Source: Haemophilus paraphrohaemolyticus
GTDB taxonomy: Bacteria; Pseudomonadota; Gammaproteobacteria; Enterobacterales; Pasteurellaceae
Assembly (NCBI RefSeq): GCF_002015045.1
Contig: NZ_MUXX01000005.1
Span: 27,618-91,617, forward strand
Direction of reading: 5' to 3'
Length of the DNA: 64,000 bases
Below, piece by piece: positions 31,254-40,446 of the stretch. The notes under the pieces were generated by a model. The model ran no database searches. It worked only from the letters and a program-made list of their open reading frames with translations, and had not been told where the DNA came from. The position numbers were made by a program, and so were the translations under genes. Within the stretch, counting starts at the first letter, position 1. Every line of letters starts with the position of its first letter.

Positions 31254-31299
31254 ACAAGCGGTGAAATTTGTAAAAGACATTGCAAATTTCACCGCTTGT
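31254..31299. repeat. 46-bp uptake-signal dyad abutting the first IS copy
   Basis: ACAAGCGGTGAAATTTG and CAAATTTCACCGCTTGT form perfect 17-base arms. Nearly identical copies are at 45665-45709 and 49020-49064. The next base is the first base of IS copy 1. Probably the terminator of the dapF-lipoprotein message. Confidence 0.85.
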
Positions 31300-31812
31300 T
31301 GATCTGCCTCCTAAAAGTTGGACAGGTTAGTTAACTTAGGTATTGCACTGGGCTCAATCCTCTTAAACCAAGTTTAATTCGTTTTTGGTTGTAATACGCT
31401 AAATATTCTTCAATTTCAGCCTGTCATTCAGCAATTGAATGATAAGTCCGAGAGTAAAAACACGCTGATTTTAGTATCGCAAAAAAACTTTCAATCACCG
31501 CATTATCGTGGCAATTTCCTCGGCCACTCATACTTTGCACCGCTTTACCCTCCAACATCTTTACCCATTCCACCGAGCCATACAATACGCCTTGGTCGCT
31601 ATGAATAATCGGGCATTCTGTCGGTTTAATCTTACTAAGCCCTTGTTCTAACCTCTTTTTTACCAATGAAAATTTCGGTGATGAAGTTTAGCCACCTCAC
31701 GGATACCATAATCCTGTTCGGTGACGAGTTTGATAATTTTCAAACGAAATTGATAAGAATAGGACATAATCTGCACCTCAAATTAGGTGTCCAGGTTTTT
31801 GGGTGCAGATCA
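31300..31812 (-). mobile_element. IS3-family element, copy 1 (internally deleted, 513 bp)
   Basis: Ends TGATCTGCC...GCAGATCA are the same as in the two other copies. On the minus strand the first ~30 codons of orfA (MSYSYQFRLKIIKLVTEQDYGIREVAKLH) are joined to the last part of orfB, with the catalytic region IIHSDQGVLYG and MSGRGNCHDNAVIESFFAILK. Most of orfA and the first half of orfB, including the first catalytic Asp, are gone. The element cannot encode an active transposase. Its right end is 8 bases from the hsdR stop. Confidence 0.85.
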
Positions 31813-31819
31813 CTTTTTT

Positions 31820-34800
31820 CTATCTAGCCAAAGCTTGTTGTAAACTCTGCGTCCAAGCGGTTCTAAATGCGGCATCTTTCGCAAAAAGTTTGTATAGTTC
31901 TAGTTCATCTCGGTGGCGTTCACTCATCACATCGCGCAAAATGGCTTGGAAAGCCAATTCACGGGTATGAACATCCGGGTTGTTTTGATATTTTTGCTCA
32001 AAGTCTTTATGGCTACGGATGCGCTCGGTAATATTGATAAATTTTACCCGTTGCTCATCCGGTGTTGCGCTCCAGCCTTGGAACCATCTTTCATTGAACA
32101 CACGAATAATTTCATCAATCGGATCTTTTTCTTTATCTTCACCATGCGTGCCGCGTGGATTTGGATTTTGTGGGTCAAGCTCTGTTTCTTCATCATCTAA
32201 TTTAATGCTGTAATTCAGTTTGGTTCGCGCCAAACCGTAAGAGCTTAAATCCACTGCATCTAAAATTTCATCAAATTCATCCATTGGATCTTGTACTTTT
32301 AATTTTGGTACTAAGAATTTGAGGAACCAATAAAGCTTCTCCCAAGCAATATTTTCAAAATTGATGATGGAGGCCATTTGCCCGTAAATTTTTAAAAACT
32401 GCTTTGCCTTGATTTTAAAATCGACTTTTTGGGTTGGCTCAAGCGCCAACTCATGGTCGAAACGTTGAACCGCCACATCAATGATACTGCTTAATTGTTG
32501 TGCGTCCTTATTGGCAAAATAGCCTTCAGTAAAATCGTTGACCTCTGCTTGTTCATACACGCCGGTTTCATCCAACTGATCTTTCAAATCATGCAAGACA
32601 TTGACATCGGTTGCTTGCGACAACGACGTAGAAGTATAAAACGGCTCAAATGCTTGCTGAATATCTTCAACGCTGTTAAAAAAGTCCAATACAAACAAAT
32701 CTTCCGTGCGTTTTCCCAACTTATTCGCACTACGATTTAAACGCGATAATGCCTGAACACAAAGTACGCCGGAGAGTTTCTTGTCCACATACATCGCACA
32801 TAATTTAGGTTGGTCGAAGCCGGTCAAATATTTATTGGCTACCACCAATAGGCGATATTCATCTTTATCAAAATAATCTTTGGTTTCGCTTTCTGCAAAG
32901 CCATTTATTTCCGCTTCGGTGTATTCAACGCCATCAACCACTTTACTGCCTGAAAACGCAATCGCAATTTTAAATGGATTGCCTCGCTCAGCCAGCAAGC
33001 GTTTTAACGCCTGAAAATAGCGGATGGCGGTTTCAATATTTTGCGTTACCACCATTCCCTTGGCTTTGCCTTTGAGTTTTTTACGGTTAAAGATTTGCTG
33101 GATAAAATGATCCAGCATGATTTCTGCCTTGGTATCAATCGTTTGTTGCGAACGCTCCACATAAGCTTTCAGGCGGCTTTGAGCCTTCTTACTATCAAAC
33201 TCCGGATTATCTTCAATTGATTTAGTGATCTCATAAAAACTTTTATAAGTGGTGTAATTCGCAATCACATCCAAAATAAAGCCTTCTTCAATCGCCTGCT
33301 TCATAGAATAAAGGTGGAACGGCTTAAATTTACCATCCGCCTGTTTCTCGCCGAATTTTTCCAAAGTGCTGTTTTTCGGTGTGGCGGTGAAAGCAAAATA
33401 CGACGCATTGCCGCGCATTTTGCGGGATTGCATGGCTTGTAAAATCAAATCTTGCACATCTTCGGCATCAAGGTCTTCCGTTTTGCCGATGGCTCGGTTC
33501 ATATTGTCGTGTGCCGAACCGGATTGTGAGCTGTGCGCCTCATCAATAATCACCGCAAATTGTTTGTCGCCTAAATCAGCAATGCCATCGACAATAAACG
33601 GGAATTTCTGAATCGTGGTAATAATGATTTTTTTGCCCTGCTCAAGGGATTGGCGCAATTCTGCCGAACTCAACGCCGGCGCAACAATGTTTTTAACTTC
33701 TGAAAAATCTTTGATATTGTCGCGCAGTTGCTTATCAAACAAACGACGGTCGGTAACAACAATTACCGAATCAAAAATCGGGCGGTCTGCCTCTCTACCG
33801 TTTGCCGCCTTTTCATTGCGCGGATAGGCCTCAATCAACTGATACGCCAACCAAGTAATGGAATTAGATTTGCCTGAGCCGGCAGAGTGTTGAATCAAAT
33901 AGCGTTTGCCCACGCCTTGTTCACTGACATCAGCAATCAAACGGCGGACCACATCTAATTGGTGATAGCGAGGGAAAAAGAGTGTGCGTTTATCCAACGG
34001 ATCTTTTGTTGACCCATCTAAACGCATAAAATGCTGAATAATGTTGGCAAGGCTGGCTTTGCTGAACACATCTTGCCACAAATACGCCGTGCGGTGTCCA
34101 TTGGGATTGGGCGGATTGCCCTTACCGCAGTTGTTGCCCAAATTGAACGGCAAGAAAAACGTAGCAGGCCCCGCTAATTTGGTGGTCATATAAGCTTCTT
34201 CCGTATCTAAGGCAAAATGCGCCAAACAACGCCCGAAATGAAACAGCGTTTGGCTTAAATCTCGGTTGCGATATTGTTTTTGGGCATCAATGGCCGTCTG
34301 ACCCGTCCAATGGTTTTTCAGCTCAAGGGTAATAATCGGCAAGCCATTGACAAACAGCACCATATCCACCGTTTCATTGCTTGAGGCAGAATAAGGCACT
34401 TGGCGCATACAGCTAAACAGATTCTGTTCAAAACGCCGTTTAACCTTTTCGCCGCTGCTGGCAAGCGGAACGGGGTAAAGCAAATCAAAATGGGCGCTAT
34501 CAATATCTAAGCCTTTTTTCAGCAGGTGCAACACGCCGTTTTTCTTTATTTGGCGGTCTAACCGCTCTAGAATTTTACGTTGCCAGTCGTTTGGGTTTAA
34601 CTGTTGAAAACGGGCAAGTTCCGCCTCTTGGCTGGTTTGCAGGAATTGCCAAAACAGACGCGTATCAATCGCAAACTGCGCATCAAAATCCTGTGAAAAT
34701 GCCAGCTCAAAACCATGATGGCGCGGCAGGTATTCCACCTTCGGCTCACTCAGCTTATTTTCCATGTTTTCACGCCAAGTGCCGGTTAAGGCTTTTTCGA

Positions 34801-34840
34801 TGGCAATTTCTAAATCTTTTTCCTTAGTTCCTGAAACCAT
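31820..34840 (-). CDS. hsdR: Type I restriction enzyme, HsdR (motor and nuclease) subunit
   Basis: 1006 residues. N-terminal nuclease domain with the D...ELK core in VNGLPIITLELKNHWTGQ (~165-185). SF2 translocase with Walker A HSAGSGKSNSITWLA (~315), DEAH in VIIDEAHSSQSG (~435), FTATPKNSTL and QALSRLNRS. C-terminal helical region binds HsdM. With two HsdM and one HsdS it translocates unmethylated DNA and cuts it. Ends immediately before IS copy 1 with no loss of reading frame. Upstream gap of 94 bases to hsdS carries a Haemophilus-type uptake core (34925-34933). Confidence 0.95.
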   Translation of the reverse strand: MVSGTKEKDLEIAIEKALTGTWRENMENKLSEPKVEYLPRHHGFELAFSQDFDAQFAIDTRLFWQFLQTSQEAELARFQQLNPNDWQRKILERLDRQIKKNGVLHLLKKGLDIDSAHFDLLYPVPLASSGEKVKRRFEQNLFSCMRQVPYSASSNETVDMVLFVNGLPIITLELKNHWTGQTAIDAQKQYRNRDLSQTLFHFGRCLAHFALDTEEAYMTTKLAGPATFFLPFNLGNNCGKGNPPNPNGHRTAYLWQDVFSKASLANIIQHFMRLDGSTKDPLDKRTLFFPRYHQLDVVRRLIADVSEQGVGKRYLIQHSAGSGKSNSITWLAYQLIEAYPRNEKAANGREADRPIFDSVIVVTDRRLFDKQLRDNIKDFSEVKNIVAPALSSAELRQSLEQGKKIIITTIQKFPFIVDGIADLGDKQFAVIIDEAHSSQSGSAHDNMNRAIGKTEDLDAEDVQDLILQAMQSRKMRGNASYFAFTATPKNSTLEKFGEKQADGKFKPFHLYSMKQAIEEGFILDVIANYTTYKSFYEITKSIEDNPEFDSKKAQSRLKAYVERSQQTIDTKAEIMLDHFIQQIFNRKKLKGKAKGMVVTQNIETAIRYFQALKRLLAERGNPFKIAIAFSGSKVVDGVEYTEAEINGFAESETKDYFDKDEYRLLVVANKYLTGFDQPKLCAMYVDKKLSGVLCVQALSRLNRSANKLGKRTEDLFVLDFFNSVEDIQQAFEPFYTSTSLSQATDVNVLHDLKDQLDETGVYEQAEVNDFTEGYFANKDAQQLSSIIDVAVQRFDHELALEPTQKVDFKIKAKQFLKIYGQMASIINFENIAWEKLYWFLKFLVPKLKVQDPMDEFDEILDAVDLSSYGLARTKLNYSIKLDDEETELDPQNPNPRGTHGEDKEKDPIDEIIRVFNERWFQGWSATPDEQRVKFINITERIRSHKDFEQKYQNNPDVHTRELAFQAILRDVMSERHRDELELYKLFAKDAAFRTAWTQSLQQALAR

Positions 34841-34934
34841 TTTTCACCCTTTTGTGAATGTTTTAAAATTTATTCATTACGCCCAAGTTGCGCTGCCAAT
34901 ATTCAAAATCCATTAGCTTTTTTGACCGCACTTT

Positions 34935-36233
34935 TCACACCGATACCCGCACCTTGCCGGTTACCACATCGTTAATCAACACGCTTTTATACTCTTTTAG
35001 CTTTTCAATATGGGCTGTTTTTAATGCGATGGCTTGATCAATTTTGGCGGTTTGTTTGTCTAGGTAGTCGGCAATTTTTTGCTGTTCGCAAAATGGTGGT
35101 AAAGCAAGCTGGAAATTATTTATAAATTCTGATGGAACTCTCTTTAATCCACCAGTTCCAGACATTTTGCTAATCGCTATTTCCATAAAATTTTGTTCTT
35201 GCAGTCTATAAAATAAAAATTTATTTAAAAGATTATTGTATGTCCTTAATACATATATTTCAGACGACCCAAAACCTATGCTGTTTACTAAATTTTTTGC
35301 GATAGCAAAATTTTTATTCTCAAAGCAAGGTGTAACTTTAGCAATTAGTAAATCTTCATCCCTAAAATAAGTATATGCTGAGTAAACATTTTTAATCTGT
35401 TTTATCTCATCTAATACCAAGGTATTTAGTTTTAATTTTTCCATAGGAATAAAGCTACATGATTCCTCATGATTACATGTTATTTCTGATTTGCTAGGAG
35501 AAAGTTTTGCTAAATACTTTAACTTTTTCACTTCCCAATGCTCCGGCACTTGCCCTATCCACTCCACACCGGAATCTTTTAACGGCACATCAGGGTTTAA
35601 GCCACGGATTACGGCATTTTGAATCAGAATCTGTTTGTGCTCTTTCAACAGGGCAATCTGCTTTTCCGCCAAATCCACCGCCTGATCGATTTTGGCGGTT
35701 TTTTCGTCTAGGAATTGCGCGATTTTTTGTTGTTCGGAGAGAGGAATATCAATAATAGGTAACCGTTTAAAGTCTAAAAAACTTAAATTCTGTCTCAGTC
35801 CAGAACCAAATTTATAAAGCACTTTAGTAATGTCTAAAGTATGAAGATAATAATGTAAAAATTTAGCGGAATGATTATTTATAACCTTTAAATTCAGATA
35901 AGCACTCGTAATAATACCTTTATCTTTTGCTAATCCTGTTCGTAAACTGGTTTTATCGTTTTGCAAATCAGTACAACGAATAATAATATCGTTTGGTTCT
36001 ACAATCTGATAGGTTTCAAATGATTCAGGAACAAGGCCAACTAATTTTTCCTCAGGTTTTATAATTATTTGACCATAACTCAATGAAAGAACAGTTTTTT
36101 CTTTCATTCCTTTATTATCACGTTTATTTTCTCTGAATACATTCATTCCTATAGTTAATTCCCACTGACTCGGTATTTTCCCCAGCCATTCCACGCCCGA
36201 ATCTTTGTAACTCTCGTATCGTCTCATTTGCAA
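34935..36233 (-). CDS. hsdS: Type I restriction enzyme, HsdS (specificity) subunit
   Basis: 432 residues with two target-recognition domains, each opening with a DSGVEWxGxxPxxWE motif (~11 and ~220) and ending with a conserved helix (KIDQAVDLAEKQIALLKEHKQ and KIDQAIALKTAHIEKLKEYKS). The conserved parts read as GC-richer than the two recognition domains, as usual where these domains are swapped between strains. Determines the bipartite target. No second hsdS or inverted repeats for shuffling are visible. Confidence 0.93.
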   Translation of the reverse strand: MQMRRYESYKDSGVEWLGKIPSQWELTIGMNVFRENKRDNKGMKEKTVLSLSYGQIIIKPEEKLVGLVPESFETYQIVEPNDIIIRCTDLQNDKTSLRTGLAKDKGIITSAYLNLKVINNHSAKFLHYYLHTLDITKVLYKFGSGLRQNLSFLDFKRLPIIDIPLSEQQKIAQFLDEKTAKIDQAVDLAEKQIALLKEHKQILIQNAVIRGLNPDVPLKDSGVEWIGQVPEHWEVKKLKYLAKLSPSKSEITCNHEESCSFIPMEKLKLNTLVLDEIKQIKNVYSAYTYFRDEDLLIAKVTPCFENKNFAIAKNLVNSIGFGSSEIYVLRTYNNLLNKFLFYRLQEQNFMEIAISKMSGTGGLKRVPSEFINNFQLALPPFCEQQKIADYLDKQTAKIDQAIALKTAHIEKLKEYKSVLINDVVTGKVRVSV

Positions 36234-36278
36234 AAAATCCTTAAAATCTGACCGCTTGTATAGGGTGCATAGCTTTAA

Positions 36279-37283
36279 CTACCGTTTATCTTTTAACTGT
36301 TTGATTTCTTTTTGACAATTTTCTAATATTTTTAAATCTTCGTTATCTGCTTGGCGTTGTTTTTGTTGTTTTCGTGCTTGGTCAAATAATGTGTATTGTT
36401 CATAGGTAAAGGCTTCCATTTGTTTTTGGGTTCGCTTGCCATTGCCTTGTAAAACGGGAAATCCGTTAAATTCGATCAAATTATCTACGTTGTTTCGCCA
36501 GAATGACAAAGTTAAATCTTGATTGTTTTTAACCCGCAACTCTGCGCTTTCTAAGAAAATCATGACTAATCGGTTCAGGGAATCTAACTCATCATTTGAT
36601 AAATAATTTTTAGCAATCACAATATCGCCTTTGCGTACAATCGTGCCTTTCCATGTGGTTAAGCCCATATTGGGTAAGGTAGCGTCGGCACGTTTGCAAA
36701 TTAATTCGGCTGCGGTTTGTTTGGTGATGGCGTAAATCAATTTATTTTGCGTCTCAGCGAAAAACATTTGGGTATTTTTATCTGTTTTATCGTAATCGCT
36801 TGATAGACTAAATAATTCTCGCACTTTTTGATAAAAACGCATTTCACTGGCACGAATCTCACGGATTTGTTCCAGTAATTCATCAAAATAATCTAAACGA
36901 CCTTGAGGATTTTTTAATCGTTCTTTATCAACTAAAAAACCTTTTTCTAAATAATTGCGAAGTTGTGTATTCGCCCAACGTCGAAATTGTACGCCGCGCG
37001 GACTGCGAACTCTAAATCCTACGGCTAAAATCATGTCAAGCGAGTAATGTTTCACTTGATATTCTTTGCCGTCTTGGGCAGTTATTAAATAATCCTTAAT
37101 AACTGAATTTTCATCTAACTCTTTGTCTTTTAATATGTTTTTTATATGAGTGGTTATATTTGGTACAGAGGTGTCAAAAAGTTCTGCCAACTGATTTTGT
37201 GTAAGCCACGCTTCGTTTTCCATCACTAATAACGCAACATTGGCTTTGCCGTCATCAGTGTTATAAATAATTAAATCACTCAT
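36279..37283 (-). CDS. RhuM-family protein encoded between hsdM and hsdS
   Basis: 334 residues with the RhuM/virulence-RhuM pattern: IIYNTDDGKANVALLVMENEAWLTQNQLAELFDTS (winged-helix-like N-terminus) and VGFRVRSPRGVQFRRWANTQLRNYL. The C-terminal ~80 residues form a charged helical tail. Overlaps the end of hsdM by 8 bases, so expressed with it. RhuM proteins are often found beside type I systems and on mobile DNA; the molecular function is not established. Possibly a modulator of restriction. Confidence 0.88.
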   Translation of the reverse strand: MSDLIIYNTDDGKANVALLVMENEAWLTQNQLAELFDTSVPNITTHIKNILKDKELDENSVIKDYLITAQDGKEYQVKHYSLDMILAVGFRVRSPRGVQFRRWANTQLRNYLEKGFLVDKERLKNPQGRLDYFDELLEQIREIRASEMRFYQKVRELFSLSSDYDKTDKNTQMFFAETQNKLIYAITKQTAAELICKRADATLPNMGLTTWKGTIVRKGDIVIAKNYLSNDELDSLNRLVMIFLESAELRVKNNQDLTLSFWRNNVDNLIEFNGFPVLQGNGKRTQKQMEAFTYEQYTLFDQARKQQKQRQADNEDLKILENCQKEIKQLKDKR

Positions 37284-39657
37284 CGATTTCCCCTAAAATC
37301 TCACTAATCAAGCCGTCAGCCTGTTTTTCTAACGCCAAAATATCTTGGGCCACTTCTGCAAGGCTGCGCAATGGTTTGTGGCGGTAAAAATATTTATTAA
37401 AGCTGATTTCATAGCCGATTTTCACACTTTCCATATTCAGCCATGCTTCGCTGATGTGCGGCTGCACTTCGGCTTTGAAATAATCGTGGATATTTTGTTT
37501 AAGCGGTATGGATTCGCTGTCGCGCAAGTCGCTGCTTGTTTCGTATTGGAGATATTCGCCTGCTTTGCCGGTGGCGTAATAGCCAAAGTCTGCCAGCTCG
37601 TCGGCTTGGCATTGGTAGCGTTGGCAAAGGGCGTCTAATTCGTTTGGTTTGAGCTTAAGCGTTTTGGCAATGACTTTGGCGGCACTTTCGTTGTACCAGC
37701 TTACGGCATTGAAAATGGCCTTTTTCTCTGTGGCAGAGAGGGAGATTTTTTCGGCTTTCAGACGGCCTTCCACGGCTTGTTTGAATTGGTTGAAATCGTC
37801 AAATTGGGTTGAGCCGAAATATTCGAGTAAGGTTGAGGCCGTCTGAAAAAGTGCGGCGGCTTTTTCCCACGTTTTGACATCCAACAGCTTAGCCTTATTT
37901 TTATTGTTTAAGGCAATGCCCTGCGCTTCACACCAAGCGCTGATTTCTGGCTCTGTTTTGGCTAAATATTCGGCGTTGTAAATTTGTTCGCCATGTTGCT
38001 GATAAAGATATTGCATCGGCTCAAACAGGGCTTTGTCAAAACGTAAAGACGCAATATTTTGGGCGGTAAATTGTGCAGAACGACGATCCGGGCGTTCGAT
38101 GGTGACTTTGTAATAGCCGAAATCTTGATTGTCAAAAATCTGCGAAGCTAAGCCGACCGCTTCATTTTGTCCGTCGGTTTCGCGTGTTTTAGCGCTGAAA
38201 TCAAGATAGTTTTGGGTAATTTCGGCAATATGTTCCGGCGCAAATTCGCAGTTTTTTTCGCCTAGTTTTTTACGCAGCTTACGGAATAAGAGGCTGGCAT
38301 CAATCAGCTGTACTTTGCCTTTGCGTGTTTCGGGTTTGTTGTTGGACAGCAACCAAATATAGGTGGTAATGTCTGTATTGTAGAATAGCTTGTTGGGCAG
38401 CTGTACGATGGCCTCCAGCAAATCGTTCTCAATGATATGGCGACGGATATTGCTCTCCCCCGAACCTGCATCGCCGGTAAAAAGGCTTGAGCCGTTGTGC
38501 ACGGAGGCCACTCGGCTGCCGATTTTGTTGTCATTCGGCGATTTCATTTTGCTGACCATTTCCATTAGGAATAATAGCTGTCCATCACTAGCACTCGGGG
38601 TGGCATTAAGAGTTTCTTCATTGCCCCAGTAGTCAGGCAGGGAGACTTTGAAGCGGCTGTCGATAACCTCTTTGCCATCTTTAATATATGCTTGGTCATT
38701 GCTCCAGTTTTTGCCGTATGGCGGATTGGAAAGCATGAAGTCAAAGTGTTCGCCTTGGAAGCTGTCGGTGGCAAGGGTGGAGCCGACTTTGATGTTTTCG
38801 GGATTATCGCCTTTAATCATCATGTCGGATTTGCAGATGGCGTAAGTTTCGTCGTTGATTTCTTTACCGAATAAGAAAATTGAGCGCTCAACTTGCGATT
38901 CTGGCAGCGGATATTTTTGTTCAATAAAGTTTTGTGATTCGGTCAGCATACCGCCGCTGCCGCAAGCCGGGTCGTAAATCGTAATAGCCGCCGGGATTTG
39001 GTTTTTGAGCGGATCAAAGACCAAATGCGTCATCAACTCAATCACTTCGCGTGGCGTAAAGTGTTCGCCGGCTTCTTCGTTGTTTTCTTCGTTAAATTTA
39101 CGGATCAGTTCTTCAAATACATAGCCCATGCCCAGATTGCTCAAGGCGGGCAATTTGTTGCCATCCGGGTCTTGTTGCTCTTTAGGGGTAAGATTGATGT
39201 AAGGGGAGACAAATTTTTCCAACACACTCAGCAAAACATTTTTATGGGACATATGGCGGATTTGTTCACGCAGCTTGAAGCAGTTGATAATTTCCTGCAC
39301 GTTGGCACTAAAACCATCAAGATATTCTTCAAAATTAGCCAGCATATACTGCGGCGTATTGCTGGCGGTTTGATAGAGGGATTTTAATGTCCATTTTGAG
39401 GTGTTATAAAAAACATGGCCGGTAATTTTTTTAAGGGGAAGGTCATCCAATTCGGTGAATGCCAATTCTTCTTTTTGAAAACGCACTTCTTCCAATACGG
39501 CATCTTTGCTTGGCTCAAGTAAAGTATCCAAACGACGAAGCACAAACATCGGCAAGATTACATCACGATATTTACCGCGCACATACACATCGCGCAGACA
39601 ATCGTCAGCAATGCTCCAAATAAAAGAAACAAGTTTGTTGTGAACTGAATGATCCAT
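37276..39657 (-). CDS. hsdM: Type I DNA methyltransferase, HsdM subunit
   Basis: 793 residues. N-terminal helical domain, then the N6-adenine methyltransferase with SAM motif YDPACGSGGMLTES (~230) and catalytic NPPYG (~315). A long C-terminal extension (from ~520) makes it bigger than the ~500-residue classical HsdM and contains helices likely to contact HsdS. Protects host DNA by methylating the HsdS target. Contains two perfect Neisseria-type uptake words in its 3' third, listed separately. Promoter region (39658-39795) is AT-rich. Confidence 0.95.
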   Translation of the reverse strand: MDHSVHNKLVSFIWSIADDCLRDVYVRGKYRDVILPMFVLRRLDTLLEPSKDAVLEEVRFQKEELAFTELDDLPLKKITGHVFYNTSKWTLKSLYQTASNTPQYMLANFEEYLDGFSANVQEIINCFKLREQIRHMSHKNVLLSVLEKFVSPYINLTPKEQQDPDGNKLPALSNLGMGYVFEELIRKFNEENNEEAGEHFTPREVIELMTHLVFDPLKNQIPAAITIYDPACGSGGMLTESQNFIEQKYPLPESQVERSIFLFGKEINDETYAICKSDMMIKGDNPENIKVGSTLATDSFQGEHFDFMLSNPPYGKNWSNDQAYIKDGKEVIDSRFKVSLPDYWGNEETLNATPSASDGQLLFLMEMVSKMKSPNDNKIGSRVASVHNGSSLFTGDAGSGESNIRRHIIENDLLEAIVQLPNKLFYNTDITTYIWLLSNNKPETRKGKVQLIDASLLFRKLRKKLGEKNCEFAPEHIAEITQNYLDFSAKTRETDGQNEAVGLASQIFDNQDFGYYKVTIERPDRRSAQFTAQNIASLRFDKALFEPMQYLYQQHGEQIYNAEYLAKTEPEISAWCEAQGIALNNKNKAKLLDVKTWEKAAALFQTASTLLEYFGSTQFDDFNQFKQAVEGRLKAEKISLSATEKKAIFNAVSWYNESAAKVIAKTLKLKPNELDALCQRYQCQADELADFGYYATGKAGEYLQYETSSDLRDSESIPLKQNIHDYFKAEVQPHISEAWLNMESVKIGYEISFNKYFYRHKPLRSLAEVAQDILALEKQADGLISEILGEIDE
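37757..37847. other. Pair of Neisseria AG-DUS uptake words inside hsdM
   Basis: AGGCCGTCTGAA occurs on the plus strand at 37836-37847 and as its reverse complement at 37757-37768. Both are exact 12-mers of the AG-DUS dialect used by several commensal Neisseria. A 10/12 match (TGGCCGTCTGAC) lies in hsdR near 34291. Confidence 0.85.
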
Positions 39658-39795
39658 ATTTATTCCTGAATGATTTATTTTTATTTTGACGCAATATTGT
39701 TACTGATTTTGAGTTAACGCACAATTTCCACTTTTAAATAAAGAGTTATTTTACTTTGCTATTAACCCAAAATTTCTAAAAATCTGGCCGCACTT

Positions 39796-40386
39796 TGATC
39801 TGTCCCCCAAAAGTTGGACAGGTTCGTTAACTTAAATATTGAGCTCGGTATTGCACTGGGCTCAATCCTTTTAAACCAAGTTTAATTCGGTTTTGGTTGT
39901 AATACACTAAATATTCTTCAATTTCAGCCTGTAATTCAGCAATTGAATGATAAGCATGGTCTTGCTTCAATCTTTCAATGATTTTTCTTTTTTCTGTCGT
40001 TGTTTTTGACGGTCGAGCACCTCCAACTCCTTTAGATAAGCAATCTCCGCACGAGCCAAGGCGAGCTCTCGTTGTAACTTTTTAAACGCTTTAGGTGAAA
40101 AGTCTGTGGTTTCTGGAATTTCAATGTCTTTCTTTTTTATCTTTGGCTTCACTATTTTAGATGTTTGAAGGTTTGTATGAGGCGATTTTACGCCATCAAG
40201 CCCTCTTTCCCGAAATACTTTTAGCCAATAAATGACGAGAGCGTGGGAAATTTTATGAAGTTTAGCCACCTCACGGATACCATAATCCTGTTCGGTGACG
40301 AGTTTGATAATTTTCAAACGAAATTGATAAGAGTAGGACATAATCTGCACCTCAAATTAAGTGTCCAGGTTTTTGGGGGCAGATCA
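39796..40386 (-). mobile_element. IS3-family element, copy 2 (orfA intact, orfB deleted, 591 bp)
   Basis: Ends TGATCTG...CAGATCA. orfA is complete (start 40341 or 40350 to stop 39967; ~124-127 residues). It has the HTH LKIIKLVTEQDYGIREVAKLHKISHALVIYWLKVF and a leucine-zipper-like helix. It is followed directly by only the last ~40 codons of orfB (about 39830-39965), so the DDE catalytic domain is absent. Flanked by GCCGCACTT on the left and AAGTGCGGT on the right, i.e. two facing Haemophilus-type uptake cores. No direct target repeat is visible. Confidence 0.87.
39967..40341 (-). CDS. IS3-family OrfA (HTH protein) of IS copy 2
   Basis: About 124 residues from MSYSYQFRLKI. N-terminal helix-turn-helix for binding the inverted repeats, lysine-rich middle, and a C-terminal helical zone (FKKLQRELALARAEIAYLKELEVL) used for dimerising with OrfAB. 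Without a downstream orfB it would at most act as a repressor of related elements. An in-frame ATG three codons upstream is possible. Confidence 0.8.
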   Translation of the reverse strand: MSYSYQFRLKIIKLVTEQDYGIREVAKLHKISHALVIYWLKVFRERGLDGVKSPHTNLQTSKIVKPKIKKKDIEIPETTDFSPKAFKKLQRELALARAEIAYLKELEVLDRQKQRQKKEKSLKD

Positions 40387-40427
40387 AAGTGCGGTCAAAA
40401 TTCGTTGTGATTTTTGACCGCTTTTTT
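40387..40427. terminator. Haemophilus-dialect uptake dyad after the DUF262 gene
   Basis: AAGTGCGGTCAAAA faces TTTTTGACCGCTTTTTT across ~13 bases. It lies 20 bases past the end of the DUF262 gene (minus strand) and begins at the first base outside IS copy 2. Confidence 0.7.
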
Positions 40428-40446
40428 GTTAAGAAAATATCAGTAT

